DNA of 64,000 nt from Chrysogorgia sp. JL179-B06. Its lineage: Eukaryota > Cnidaria > Anthozoa > Scleralcyonacea > Chrysogorgiidae. The translations under genes were made by a program, and so were the position numbers. Below the pieces are notes generated by a model that worked only from the letters and a program-made list of their open reading frames with translations, did not search any database and was not told the DNA's origin. The DNA is taken from assembly GCA_035772405.1 (NCBI GenBank), contig JAYKKM010000180.1, positions 841,001 through 905,000 of the forward strand. The letters are read 5' to 3'. Below are positions 35,601 to 50,600 of the stretch, one piece after another; within the stretch, counting starts at the first letter, position 1, and each line of letters opens with the position of its first letter.

Positions 35601-38600
35601 TAACCATGTTTACCGACTACTTTGGTGATTCAAGACATTTTAGCTGAGTAAATCGAAGAAAATGTTTATGGAAACCAGGACGATTCTGTATCCTATTTTT
35701 TACAATTAAATAATAGAATACGTTCGTCCGGATCTCCATAACCTTATCGAAACCCGAGTGACGTAATAAAAATTAAAAACACGAGAGAAATGGAGAGAAG
35801 CACGAGCCGAGTGCTTTCCCAACTTTTATTACTTCACAAGGGTTTCGATCACGTTATAGAGTTCGAGCAAATGTATTCTATTATTTTTATAAAATAATTC
35901 AGAAACAATTGCTTATACTTTGAATGATTACGATATATAACGCTTTTGCTTTTGATTTAATGCAAATTCTCATTAGTTACTAAAATCGGAATTGTCACAC
36001 TCCCTCGTCAATTCTTAATAAGCTATATAAACCACATAAGAAATACTAACCTCCAAACTTTTTTGACTCTAGAACCAGCCTTGACGCTGGGAATACGAAC
36101 TCTTCCAATAATTCCTACAATTTGCGTTAAAATATACTTTATAATAAATATAAACCACAATTGTTACAAAGACACAAAATGCATTTCTTGAGCACAAACC
36201 TCTCGTTTTGATAATATCATAAACTCGTCCGCACAGTCATGTAATATCCTCTATTGTCCTTCGCCGACTTTAATAGTTATTTTGTTCAGTGATATATAGA
36301 TTACACATTAAATGCATAATAAAACAATTATTGGATTCGATTTTCGCAAGATACCGAGCATTATCAAGACCTCGGTCAGATAACACAGCATCGATAATTG
36401 ACAATTCTCATATCATGTGCTCAACCTTATCCAATAATTATTAATTATGCACATGATAAGTTCGACGTATGAAACAATTAAGTTCGACGTTCTTAATAAG
36501 GGGCGACAGCAATATTAAAGGTCGGATATAACGACATGATCTCCAATGTCGTGGCCTTGTCATAGGTACATGAGTGAAACTTGATTCGTTACCTTAAATA
36601 GGGAAGTATAGTTACTGGAGGGGAAAATCTGGGCAAAATCTGCTTTGAGAAAACAGGACTGGAATAAAAGTAAGCAAGTTATTGGATAAAAAGGACATTT
36701 TGTTAGGCCGGGCGTAAGCACAAATAAGTACATGTATACATAGTGAGATTCGACGTTTGGTTACTGAAAGACACAACCTATATGGCAACATTTGTAGCTG
36801 TGACGTCTGAATCACTGATATGTATAAGAGACTGGATCAAGTAACACATTGTTCGATACTGCGAAAAATGAAGCCAAAACATGTCTCGGCGGCCATCTTG
36901 GAGAGACCACCTGCGCTGTGTAGTTTCTGTCATGGAGCTGTAATTTCTGTCATGGAGCCGTAGTTTGTGTGTTAAAGTACACTAAAACCTTCGACTACTG
37001 ATCCACTTTAGCATCGTAAAAGATCAGTGTTTGAATACTGCGAAAAATGAAGCCAAAACATGTCTCGGCGGCCATCTTGGAGAGACCACCTGCGCTCTGT
37101 AATTTCTGTCATGGAGCTGTAATTTCTGTCATGGAGATGTAATTTCTGTCATGGAGCTGTAATTTCTGTCATGGAGCCGTAGTTTGTGTGTTAAAGTACT
37201 CGAAAACCTTCGACAACTGATCCACTTTAGCATCGTAAAAGATCAGTGTTTGAATACTGCGAAAAATGAAGCCAAAACATGTCTAGGCGGCCATCTTGGA
37301 GAGACCACCTGCGCTCTGTAATTTCTGTCATGGAGCTGTAATTTCTGTCATGGAGCCGTAGTTTGTGGGTTAAAGTACTCGAAAACCTTCGACAACTGAT
37401 CCACTTTAGCATCGTAAAAGATCAGTGTTTGAATACTGCGAAAAATGAAGCCAAACATGTCTCGGCGGCCATCTTCGAGAGACCACCTGCGCTCTGTAAT
37501 TTCTGTCATGGAGCCGTAGTTTGTGTGTTAAAGTACGCGAAAACCTTCGACAACTGATCCACATTAGCATTGTAAAAGATCAGTGTTTCAATACTGCGAA
37601 AAATGAAGCCAAAACATGTCGCGGCGGCCATCTTGGAGAGACCACCTGCGCTCGGTAGTTTCTGTCATGGACCTGTAGTTTGTGTGCTAAAGTACGCGAA
37701 AACCTTGGACAACTGATTCATTTAGGCATCTTAACTGAAAATCAAAGACAGATAGTCTCTCCTTTTGTAAAACTATTGTCTATATAGCGTGGTGTGGGAA
37801 AGTAGTTCCAAAGGTGGTCTCTCCAATATCGCGGTCGTGAGCTACTCCCGGCTTCAATTTCAGAACAAAAGATAATCTGTCCAGTCTCTTATATAGAGAT
37901 AAGTGTTATGAAATTGTAATTCGTGCAGGGCAATATAGCTTTGAATCACGTGATGCATTAATTTCATATCACGTGGTACATTCAAATTGACCTCCAACGT
38001 TGGTTTCCGAAACGACAATTAACCACTCTAGTGATTTCGATAATAAACTCGACCTTTGAAACCGACGTCAAATTTCGTTAAAATTCAACGTTTGAAACAG
38101 ACGTTGGATAGCTAGCGGAGTGAAGGTTTTTATGGAAGTGGCTTAGAATAGTCTACATAGACCTCCTACCTTTACTAAACTTGGTCCAGTTGGATGACAG
38201 CCAACTTGGTGTTTTTTAGACGGACTCAGAAATGATAACAATTCTCGTGTAATAAGAAGATGACCTCCGAGTAAACAACCTGGAACAGTTTCACTATCTC
38301 CAGAAGATTTGATGATATCCTACATAAAGAAATAAACAACTTTGTCTCTTAGGGCTGTTTACATGGGCTGGACTAACTAGTTTTAATTAAGATCTTAATA
38401 TGACAGTAACAAACACTCAAAATGAATTTAAAAAATAGAACAATTTGTCTCTTAGGGCTGTTTACATGGGCTGAGCTAACTAGTTTTAATTAATATCTTA
38501 TAATAATAATGTTTACCATTTATATAGCGCAAATTAGCATGCAGTATATTATCAAATGCGCTTTACAACATCGACAATTTATTCTATTATATTCAGTACC

Positions 38601-41600
38601 TAGTATCCAGTACTCCAATCAATTAACCTTAGCTATTTATTTTTACAGTTTTTATCATCATTAATTTTCCTAACTATTTATCCTAACCCGCCCTGTCAAC
38701 TTCCCTGTGGGAGGAAACCGGAGAACCCGGAGAAAACCCACGACTTTCGGCAGAGTGTTGACCAACTCTTTCCACGTGCGATCAAATGTTCGAACACAGG
38801 ATTCAAACTCTTGACCTCAGAGGTGGGAGGCAGTGGCCCTGACCACCAGACCACCGAAGCCCCTCTTAATATCTTAATATGAAGATCTTAATATGACAGT
38901 AACAACCAAAATGAATTAAAAAAATTGTCGCTTAGTTAAAGTATAGCAATGGAAATACCAGGCGGAAATCGAAGTTTTGTGACAAATATTATCGCTCAGC
39001 AAATAATAATGCAAACAGGAGTCGTATAGCCATAATAAAATATCTTTAATAACTAACGTTTCGTTACTTCATGAGTAACATCTTCAGAGTATTGATTACA
39101 AAGTAAATATCGGCTTAATAGCTGGATTGTCACGAAAGTAGACAAAAGAATGCCAATGAGTAATAATGAGATCTCACCTTTCTGTATCTCATTACAATCA
39201 TTTGCATTCTTTCATGTCTATTTTTGTTAAGCCTGGTTCACATGAGCCACATAAGCACAAGATCAATACGAAAACAAAGCATAACTTCTCCTGGGGAATT
39301 GCGAAGACAAAACAACGAGAGTTTTTCGTTGTTTTGTCTTTTGTTCTGCTCTTGGCTTATGCTTGGACTATGATCATAAGCTTATGACGATCCTTATGTC
39401 GCAGGCTTGACTTCATTCCTTTGTTTTGCCTTTTGTTTTGTCCTTATGCTTATAACCCGACGGTTAAGCATCATACTTGGCATGTAGATAGAGTTACTAG
39501 TCATGCTGATGATTTTCTGATATATAGCCTAACGCAGATTTCTTCCCGTTGCCACAAAATCGAGTTTTTCTTCCAATTTACCTATTAAAGTTCTATCTTA
39601 TAAAAAAGTGAAAATTCAAAATTCACGTTTATTGAATATCACCCATATCATTAGAAAGTTCGCAAGAAACTATATGAAGGACATTCAAGCGGGTAGGACG
39701 GATTTTCTAAGCCTATTTTGAGTTATTAACGCTCAAAAATGTGGAAAATGCCGCAAAATGCTACAACATGCTTGTTTTAGTGGGTTTAGCCTTCTGGCTT
39801 CTGTAACTCAAAACGAGCTTGGAAAATCGTACAACCTGCTTGAATGTCCTTCATATAGTTTTTTGAGAACATTCTAAAGATATGGGTGATATTCGCTAAA
39901 AGTGAATTTTGAATTTTCACCTTTTTATAAGATAGTACTTTAACCGCCCCACCATGCACCTGTCGTCAAATCGTTAATTTGTAGGAAAATTTCACTTTTT
40001 GTCGGAATTTCGGAAATACTTAAGGAATATATTGAAAATGGGAACAAATGTTACAGAAGCAACTTATAAATACTTATAAATATCTCAAGTTATCTTGTTT
40101 GCAATATCAAAGCGATCATCGTATCCAGACACATCCATACGTGGCAGATATTTGCGGCTGGGAAAGTGGGACTAGCTCTCGTCGACGGACCGAGTTCGAA
40201 CATGCAAAATGAGGAGCCATCTTTAAACCTGTGGTCTAGTGGTTACCACACATATCTATGAGCTGGGAGACACAGGTTCAAATCCTGGGTCGGACCACCA
40301 CTCAGGGTCTTAAAAATAATTTAGGAGAAAGTGCTGCCTGCAATAATACCAGCAAATGGTAAGATGTTAGGGTCTTCTCGGATAACGACCTTAAATCGTA
40401 GGCCCTCGGAACCCCTATATCAATTGGGCTTCTAGCTGTTGGGGTATTCTGTTCACCTAAAAGAGTGATATCTAATAAACTAAACTAAAAATAAACTTAT
40501 TACGATAGTACGACTGTAAACCAAACCAATAAACGTTGGAATAGCGATCGAAATCGTCGAAATATGTCGAAAAGTCTAAAATGAGTGAAGATTGAATGCC
40601 CGTCCTGCAACAGAGTATTCGACAGCGACTACAGGCGCAAAAAAGGTTAAACACATTTTGTGTATAAAAATTTTAGTTTCTTTATTTGTCCATTTTTGTG
40701 TTCAAGCTTTGCCCCACCACCGAAAAAGACGAATTTCCGCCACTGTTTCGGATACAATTTTCTGCTACTACAGAAATGTTGACATAATTGGTACTTGAAC
40801 GTTATACTAGAGATTTTATGAATTTTTTCACCCAAATCCTCAATCAGTCTATCACACGGAAAGCAAAAAAGAAAGCCAAATTATTGGGTGACGTCACAGT
40901 GTTTAGCATTTCGCCCAAAACAAACCTTTATGTAATATATGAAACACAAGGAAGAGTGTTTCATCAGGATATCCAAACACCGTGACGTTTGTTGAAAACC
41001 AACGCGAAGCCGAAGTTTTAACAAACTTCGAAGTGTTTGGATTTAAGAAATACCGTTGATATACCGAGGACGGCCGCGTTGACGCATATATATATACAAA
41101 TAAACTCGATCCGAGATCAGGATCCGCTAGCATCTCGTGATAAGGGACTAAACGCCGGTCGATATTAGCACCCTCGCCCTCAGGCCGGTATAACCACAGA
41201 GAAATATCACTAAAAGTTATTAATATAATTAGATCAACATTGCAATTCTCCCCAAAACCGTCAACTACTAATCAGGGGAGGACTTTTATGTTGTTCTAAG
41301 TTATTCGGCCAATCATGGATGGTTTTCTATTATGACGCTGACAATGAGCTTGAAGGTAAAAACATCCGGAAAACATGCTTAGAAAGATGAAAAAGATATT
41401 TCCAGATGGATTTAATCACGAAAATATGCTGTTTAACTTTATGTTGGATTGCTGCATCTGTAACGTGATGTTGTGAGTTTGCCTAGCCTTCATATTCTAC
41501 AACACAGAATCTTTTTTGTGGTTTTCTCTCACTGTCGAAGTGTTGTTCGCGGTGATTATTTGTTGGTTGGAATGGTTTCTTCGTGAATATCCTGCCCGAC

Positions 41601-44600
41601 GAGAGGTAAAATAAACATTTTACACCTTTTCCATGTTCTCTTGGCAGACTATATCCATAAAAGTGACGTCTTTTTGGGTTTTATTGAAACTTTCAATAAG
41701 GTAAACTTCGCCCTCACAAATTATATAGAAATTCACGTTCGGTTAAATAGCATTGCTTTGTCCACTTTAACACTTTAAATACTTTTAAATGTAATTTCCT
41801 ATATATTTTCGGCCTATTTTTGCAATATCTTGCGAAAAATAACATGGAAGATTGCTATATTTTATTTATAGTTATTATGTATATGTAGAATGTTAATAAA
41901 TGTTTAAAAACGATGATGGGCCGGAATGATTTGCTTTTGGTGTGTACAAGGTCGACCTCAAATTCCCGTGTTTGGATACTCTGATCCAATATTAGATCTA
42001 TTGATTGCTTTTTTTCCTTGGCCTAAACAACATATAATTTGATTTCTTTATATCAATTGATAGCTTATTTCATTCAGATAACCTGCTCAATTCAGTGTTG
42101 ATTGTTTCAATCAAACATTTAAAAAGAGAAGTGAGAAAAGAGAAGATTAGTATCGTCAGCAAATAAAATCAGGTCAAAATATTTGACACATTACTAAGAT
42201 CGTTAATGATCAACAAGAACAACGGTCCAAGAATTGGCACTCCAAATTGGCACTCCATATTTAATACTATTAAATGAGGAACAAGTACAGTACCATTGAT
42301 TTCAACATATTGCAATCTATTATTAAAGTAATTTTTATCTAATCAACAGCCAATCTTCGGATTCCGTAATGCTCTAATTTGTCAAATAATATATTATGAT
42401 TCACAGTATCAAATACTTTGGAAAGCCGATCAAGAAAAATCTCAACTGTATATTTTTAAGGTCTATATATAGCTGTTATTTTATCAAATAGTGAAGAGCA
42501 AGAGATGTAGAATGGTTCTCCCTGAAACCATATTGATTATTAAACAAAATATTATATTTATTTAAATATTTTACTAAACGTCTATGCACAACCTTTTCTA
42601 ATACTTTAGAGAAGATTGAGAAAACTGAAACTGGTCAATAATTAGAAAACAGACTATTGGTACCTGATTTAAATAACGGTATAGCAATTTTCATCTTATC
42701 TGGAACGATACCAGATTTGATGGATAAATTGATAATATGAGTCATAGGTTCAGTAATACTGTCAATGGTATTTCATAGCCTGCCGCGATTCCTGAACGAA
42801 AATAATTTACAATTTCTACTATTTCCGGTTGAATTGCAGGCTCAAAGAAAAAGCAATTCACAAAATTTCCCGAAAGAAACGAGCTAATAGAACATGATGA
42901 AACAGACACTTTCTTAGCCAGGTTTGGGCCAATGTTAGTGAAATAATCACAAAAATTATTTGCAATTACATCAAGATTGGAAATATCTTGATTCACACAA
43001 GTGAAAGATGGGGCTATTTTATTAGTATAATGCCTTTTTCTATTAATGACTTCATTAAGAATTTTCCAAGTACTTTTGATGTTTGTTTTAGCATGTTCTA
43101 ACTTCTCCTCAAAATAGAGTCGTTTATTAATACGCAACGAATGATTTAACTTGTTTTTATATGACTTGTTTTTAGACGAGAACCTTCTACCTACTCTCAA
43201 GTTCCTATAGGTGGCTTTAGTGCACCCTCATTTAGAATATGCTTCACAGGTTTGGAGCCCAACGACTATTTGTTTAAAGTGTATATGAAATGAAAATTAA
43301 GTTTGTCTTATTGGAATGAACTCTTTAAAGTGAATGACCATGTCGTTTAATAAACTTCTATATCTCACTCCGTTCTGGAGATATTCAGATTTGAAAGATA
43401 TGCAAATGAGATAACCAATGACTGTATAACCTGGTTTATCTTCTAAATTATTTTACGGAATTATGTGAAACTTGGCACATAGATAGAAGCCATCAAATCA
43501 AACATCGCTAACCTAATAAGATTTCTATTTAAGTTTCCAGATTCTCTCAAACATAAAAAATAGTTATTTATTTTGTGCCGCGCCGCGCCGCGCCATGCCA
43601 TTTGTTTTGTTTTTGGTGTGCATATTTGCTTTCCTATAATTGTTTATATCACCAATAAGTTTAACATGAAATATTGTTGAACATTGAAAATTTTGTACAA
43701 CATGACAGAAATATGACATGTAACATATATATATATAACATAACAGCGCATTAGAAACCCATTAGGCGGAGGGTTAGGATCTAATTTGTTTTGCGGTTAG
43801 CAGTTCTATTAATCATCATACTGGCATGTCCGATCGCATCAAGGTATAATTTTATATTTATATCGTCTATGTAATGTTGCCATCGAATAACCCTGTTTCA
43901 CTTGATCTTTTACCTGTAAGCTTAAAATGGGGCTCCAAAATGTTGCCAAAATGTATGCGAATGTTTACAAATGAACACACAGAATCTCTGACACGCATAT
44001 ATCAACTATCAAGATCAAAGAGTACTAAAGAGTTTGTTATTGTTTGTTGGTTTACCAGTGACGGCCTGTTCAGTCATGTACTTTCCATTGTCCCTCAACC
44101 CCACACAAATTGTTGTTGTTTGCAAACTGTTACTTGGTAACTGTTACTGATGGGACTACCCTATTAAAATAAAGGTTTTCATTCATTCATATCTATACAT
44201 CTTAATGCTGCTGCTTTTGCTAAAAGTTGTGCAGAAATTTATTTTTTAAAAGTCAACGATTTCAACCCAGATCCGACCATGAGTAACCTGGACACAACAA
44301 AAGCCAGAGGAATACTTTGCTAAGATATTTATTTAATATACATATATATATATATATATATTTTTGTTTTTGATTTTTATCTTTCGTTGTTTTGGGTGGC
44401 CTGCTGAGTATGGTTCTTATGTTCCTTGCGGTTCTTCTCTATTTAACAATTAGATTATGAGCTGCTCGAAATGTTTATGAAGTGTTAGAAAGTGGTCACA
44501 CACACTCAGCCAATCAGTATTTCAGTGGTCTATATTCCATAAACGGTCTGAATTGCTGTAAGTTATCCTCATTAGTATGCTCTACAGGGTGTCCCAAAAA

Positions 44601-47600
44601 AGGCTACTTTTCAAATTCAAATTAGCATGTTAATTCAAGCAACCTATTGTAGTTCTTTGAAATTCATTATCCCTTTTGAACTACGAATGCGTAAAAACAC
44701 ACAGTTTTATACACATGGGATATTAAACACAATAGGTTGTTTGAATTAACACGCTCATTTGAATTTGAAAAGGTAGCCTTTTTTGGGGGACACTCTGTAT
44801 AGAGCATACTAATAAGGCTTTTGAAACAAAGGAAAACAAAGTCCATTGGTATTCTCTATACACAGGGTGTATCAAACAAAAAGGAGACCTTTAGAAATTA
44901 ACCTATGCTCCTGGGAATTTAAAATAGCTTCTAATCGTATGAAGGAGCATAACTGCATAACAAATTGTCAAAGTACTAATTAGTCATATCATCAGTTCGA
45001 ATAAAAATGGTTCAACTGACCACAGAGCAACGAGTTTTTACTGTTTTACATTATACCGAGATTCAATGTACTTTTGAGTCTCGGTATAATGTAAAACAGT
45101 AAAAACTCGTTGCTCTATGGTCAGTTGAACCATTTTTATTCGAACTGATGATATAACTAATTAGTACTTTGACAATTTGTTATGCAGTTATGCTCCTTCA
45201 TACGATTAGAAGCTATTTTAAATTCCCAGGAGCTTAAAGTGCCCCTAACCTCAAATTTTGTTATTGTCTTATTTGGAAGAACTTTTAAAATGATAAAGTA
45301 ACTTCTTTTGAAGATGTTCACTTCTTCGCTTTCTTTTTGAGATATATCAGTTTGTTTGATATGCAAATATCTGGAATTTCGTCACACATGCATAATGAGT
45401 TATCAGAGAATGTTATATATCTTTGCGTTCATGAAATAAAAACACTAAAGTGTGAATAACCCGTGTGTGCATTTCTCCCACAACACCAAACGTCTTGATT
45501 CTAAAGGATTTCGTTCGAGAATGAAAGAGATACACACATTTCTCCAATAAGTCATTATGCATGTGTGACGAAATTCCATACATTTGCATATCAAACAAAC
45601 TGATATATCTCAAAAAGATAGCAAAGAAACGAAAATCTTCAAAAGAAGTTACTTTATCATTTTAAAAGTTCTTCCAAACAAGACAATAAAAATTTTGAGA
45701 TTATGGGCACTTTAACAACAATAGGTTAATTTCTAAAGGTCTCGTTTTTTATACACCCTGTAGAGCATACTAATGAGGATATAAGACGGATAGACAATGA
45801 TCGCGTGTGTTCAGTGGGATACAGACTCCCTCGAATTAGTTAGAAGGCCACTCGGGCCTACGGCCCTCGTGACCTTCTAACTAATTCTCGGAAGTCTATA
45901 TCCAACTGAACACACGCGATTTTCTATCCTATACATAGTTAACGAGGGTGAAGCCCTGCATGCAAGTTAACTATCGTCTTCTAAAAAAATTAAGAGGAAT
46001 AATCTAATTGTTTTTGTAGAAACTAACTTATGTTCGTTATTTCTTCAAAATTATTTCGAAAAACGAGACATAACCATTGTGTCTATTACAAATTCGGCAT
46101 TCTGATTGGCTGAGCTACCAGTGGTCTATTGGTGATAGACCACTAGTAGCGTTATCCAATCACAAACCTTCTTACAACTGGAATATTCTATCCTGACCAA
46201 TCAGAAGCTACGACATATTCACGTTGCAAGCGAAACCTGCTAACATTTATATACGATTGATGAAATCATGAAAACATTGGCCCAACATTAATGGAAAATT
46301 GTTCAGTTTGACATTTTGGAGTAATAAAATGAATTCGTTTATGCCTATGGAGTATATCTACAACAAATTTGAAGCAAAGTAATTACAATCTCGTGTGAGC
46401 GATTGTTTATCATGTGCCATCGAGTTACACTACATTTTGAATGGGCCTGAAGACTTCTACAAACAAAAAGGTGAAACTATCTGAAAATTTGGAACAATGT
46501 TTGATTAAAGAAAGGTTGTTTATGGTTGATACTAAAACAATTAGACAACTCGCCCTCGTTGTCTATTAATAATTGTCTATTATTAATAATTGTCTATGCT
46601 CATAGACAACTCGCCCTCGTTGTCTAATTGTTAATTAGCTAGTGAGTAGCGTAGCCAATCAGATGGCAGCATTTGCATTAGACTACTATTAAGTTTATTA
46701 TTATTATCGTATTTATTTATCTCTTGTATAGATTTATTGTTATTTTCTTTGTGTATTATTTGTATGATAATTAAAATGGATTAAATCAACTGTAAATTAT
46801 CCAATCAGAGAGCTAGATTTAGAACACTTACGACCATCCATGGTTAGATACCGAGCTGTTGAATTTGATTCAGAAAAAAATATCCAAAGAAACAAGGCCA
46901 AAAAGTCAGGTTTGGTCAAAGACTCGCTCAAATTTCAAGACCTTAGGCGCCTCACCAAACAGATAATAATTATTAAAAAGAAGGAACATGCTCTTAAACT
47001 TAAACAATCTCTTATTGATACTCCAAAACGTTTTTGGTCTTTTGTAAAATCTGCTACTAATCAAAACAACTCTCCTAACTTTGTCCGGGAAGGCCAGACA
47101 TTCATTACCGACAGCTGTAAAAAAGCTAACATTCTAAATAGCTTTTTTCATTCAGTCTTTGGCTCTTCTACATCGTCCACATCGAACGTTGTCCCTCCTT
47201 TAACATCAAGCAAGTTGTTGACCTCTATTCATCTATCGGTCACCGAAGTGCGTAAAGTTTTGGAAAATCTAGACCCCAAAAAGGCCTGTGGCCCAGACGG
47301 TATCCCGGCGATGCTTCTAAAGACTACAGCTAAGGAGATAGCTCCTTCCCTATGCCGCTTGTTTAACATGTCACTTTCCCTGGGTTTGTTTCCTGTTAAC
47401 TGGAAATATGCTAATATTACACCAGTATTTAAGAAGGACGACCCTTCGCTTGCCGCGAATTACAGGCCCATTTCACTGCTATGTTCTATCTCGAAAATCC
47501 TGGAGCGCTGTGTGTTCAACCACTGCTGTCCCCATCTGTCCCCTGCTCTCTTCCATCTTCAGCATGGTTTCATTAAAGGCAGATCCACTGTAACGCAACT

Positions 47601-50600
47601 CCTGGAAGTGTATAATGTCATCCTGGATTCTTTGGCAAGTGGGGAAGAAGTCGACACTATCTACCTAGATTTATCGAAGGCGTTTGACAGGGTCTCTCAC
47701 CATCTGCTCTTGAACAAGCTTGCGCATTTTGGTATTTCGGGCTCAATCCTGCAATGGTTTGGAAGCTATCTGACAGATAGACACCAACGTGTTATTCTAG
47801 ATGGCACCTCCTCAGACTGGCTCCCTGTGACTTCTGGCGTTCCTCAGGGATCTATTCTTGGACCCTTGTTATTCCTCGTATACGAAACGATATGCCTAAT
47901 TATCTTCAAGCGGGTTCCGATATCGCTCTATTTGCTGACGATACGAAGCTCTTCCGACCTGTCGCCTCTGTCAGCTCATACCACTCCCTTCAGCTCGATC
48001 TTGAGTGTCTTCAACAGTGGAGCTTAGACTGGGACATGGCGTTTAATGCGTCCAAGTGCAAGGTACTACACATATCCAGGAAAAAGCATGTCAATATGGA
48101 TTATGAGTATGATTACTATCTTGATGCTCAACCTCTGGAACATGTTCAACACATTACTGATCTTGGAATTATTGTGTCAAGCGATCTCACGTGGAAAAAA
48201 CACATCGAATCCACATACGCCTCGTCGAACAAAAAGCTCGGCCTGATAAAGCGTGTTTGTGGGTGGGCCATTTCTGACATTGACACAAGGAAACTTCTAT
48301 ACTGTACTCTTGTTAGACCTAAACTCGAATACGCTTCCAACGTTTGGTCTCCTTCCACAGTGAAACATCGTCGCCTTGTTGAAAATGTACAACGCCGTGC
48401 CACCAAGTTTATACTAAATTATCCTACTCGTGAAACTTCTTATACGGATAGACTTGCTCTCCTAAACCTGCTCCCACTTGAATTCAGACGAGAAATTAGC
48501 GATCTAATCCTTTTATTCAAACACAGAGCCGGCTTGATCGATACTACCTTCAACAAATATTTTAAACCCGTCTGCCACCAACACAATACCCGCTATTCCA
48601 ACAAGAACAATTACTGTGCCATAACGCATCATAATCAAAACTATTTTAGATCTTCCTTCTTCCCTAGAACTATTACCTTGTGGAACAATCTTCCTCAAAA
48701 CCTTAAATGTGCTCCAAATTTAAAATGCTTTAGAAATATCTTGCATGCTTTTTACAAAGATAAACTTTCTTCCTATCAGCCTCCATAGTTATGCCGACGC
48801 TAATATGTCAACATATTGCTGCTTAGTAGGCTACCTCTTCTCAGTTGTTAGCTTTTTAAATACTTTAATTATATGTTAACTAGATTATAGATTTATAACC
48901 ATATTTATTACTATCGTATTTTAGGAGTTGGATTTCAATTGGGACGCAAGTCCTGTTTCTTCCTCCTGTCATTACACTCCTTTATTTATTATTATTTAAC
49001 GATTGTATGACGAATTCAATAAATTCAAATTTGTACCACGTGATCAGTGAATATACCATCTAATACCGCGCTAGCTCAAATACACCAGTTTACTATTTAC
49101 GATGAGACCAAATAACGCGAAAGACGAGTACAAATATCCTGCCATATTTGGACAGTAGGTTATTTGGACTCTAAAAAAACCTGTTTGAAACTGGGTTTTT
49201 CCCGCGCATTTCTTCAGTGATCATTTTGAAAGATCTGAGGATTGGAAAATTGCAAGGAAAGAAGTAATGTGTCTCACCCTAATACCGCATGCCTCGTAAA
49301 ATATCCAACCGCATTGTACACTAAACAATCTCAAAGGTATATATATTAAAGCTATAGTATGTTTCGGAATAATAATTTCAAATTAATTTCAAACCTTTCC
49401 TTTCTTGAGCCACGCGATTTCGTTGGCTAACAATTTTTCTGCAGTCGAATAAGGTACATTAATTCCATGGGCAAAACTTAGCAACCTTTAAGAAACAAAT
49501 AGTGCTATAAGTTATCATTTATTATCTGTATTATTACTGTCTTTGTTGAAAGTGTCTAATACAAAAAGCAGGGAAAGCTTATTCTCATTAACTACCACTT
49601 TCCTGTACTTATACCTCCTCATATTTGTTCCTTAAATGTTTGCACCGACTATTCTGTGTTAAGCTCACGAATCAACACGAAGTTATTCCCAGAATGTCAC
49701 CCATCCAAGTACTAACCCCATCCGATGGGGCTACCGCTTGAATTAGCGGTGGGTGACAGCGCCCTAACAGCACACACCACACGTGCTTCTCAATTTCACT
49801 TCATCGCATTCCCGAAGCTATCCACTATTTCGCAGCGCATTTCCAAACGAAGAGCACAATTTGCTGATCATTCGCAGAGAGCTAATGGGGAAATTATCTG
49901 ACAAAAGGGACGAAAATACGCCGATATCATATACAGGGACAAAGAAATAGAAATTCAAGAACTTTCAGTGCTAATGGCTGCGAAGTCTGGAAAATAATTG
50001 TATCCTCCATCTCGGTAGAGGCCGCAAGATGATGATGATGATGATGATGTGACGATGAAGCTACGACGATGAAGCTTTAAAGAGAGATATCTCCGAAACG
50101 AATGAACCAAATTAAAAACAGTAAACGCGCTTATGAGCTATTTTTGCGTCTTCTATACAGAAAACAAAAAATAATAAATGGTAGTAAAATTTCGCAAGTG
50201 CTGAAAGTATATTCTTAAAGAGTTATGGGCAACAAATAACAATAGTTGCAAAAAGAAAAACAATAAGGCGAAAATAAAATTGTGACATATAGATCCAAAT
50301 TATTCAAGTAAAACAAATTAGACGATACATGGACGATCGTCAAGCTCGTATCCTCAGAAAAATGATTCTAGTGCGGACAGGAATCGAACCTGTAACCTTC
50401 TGATTGCCGGTGAGCCACCGAGACTCAGATGGAGAGCGAAGGTTACATGTGGCAGTCACTATATATAGTGACTGTCGCATAGGCACTACATATATCAATC
50501 GAACCTGAGTCTCGGTGGCTTCACCGGCAATCAGAAGGTTGCAGGTTTGATTCCTGTCCGGGACTCAGAATCATTTTTCTGAGGATACGAGCTTGACGAT

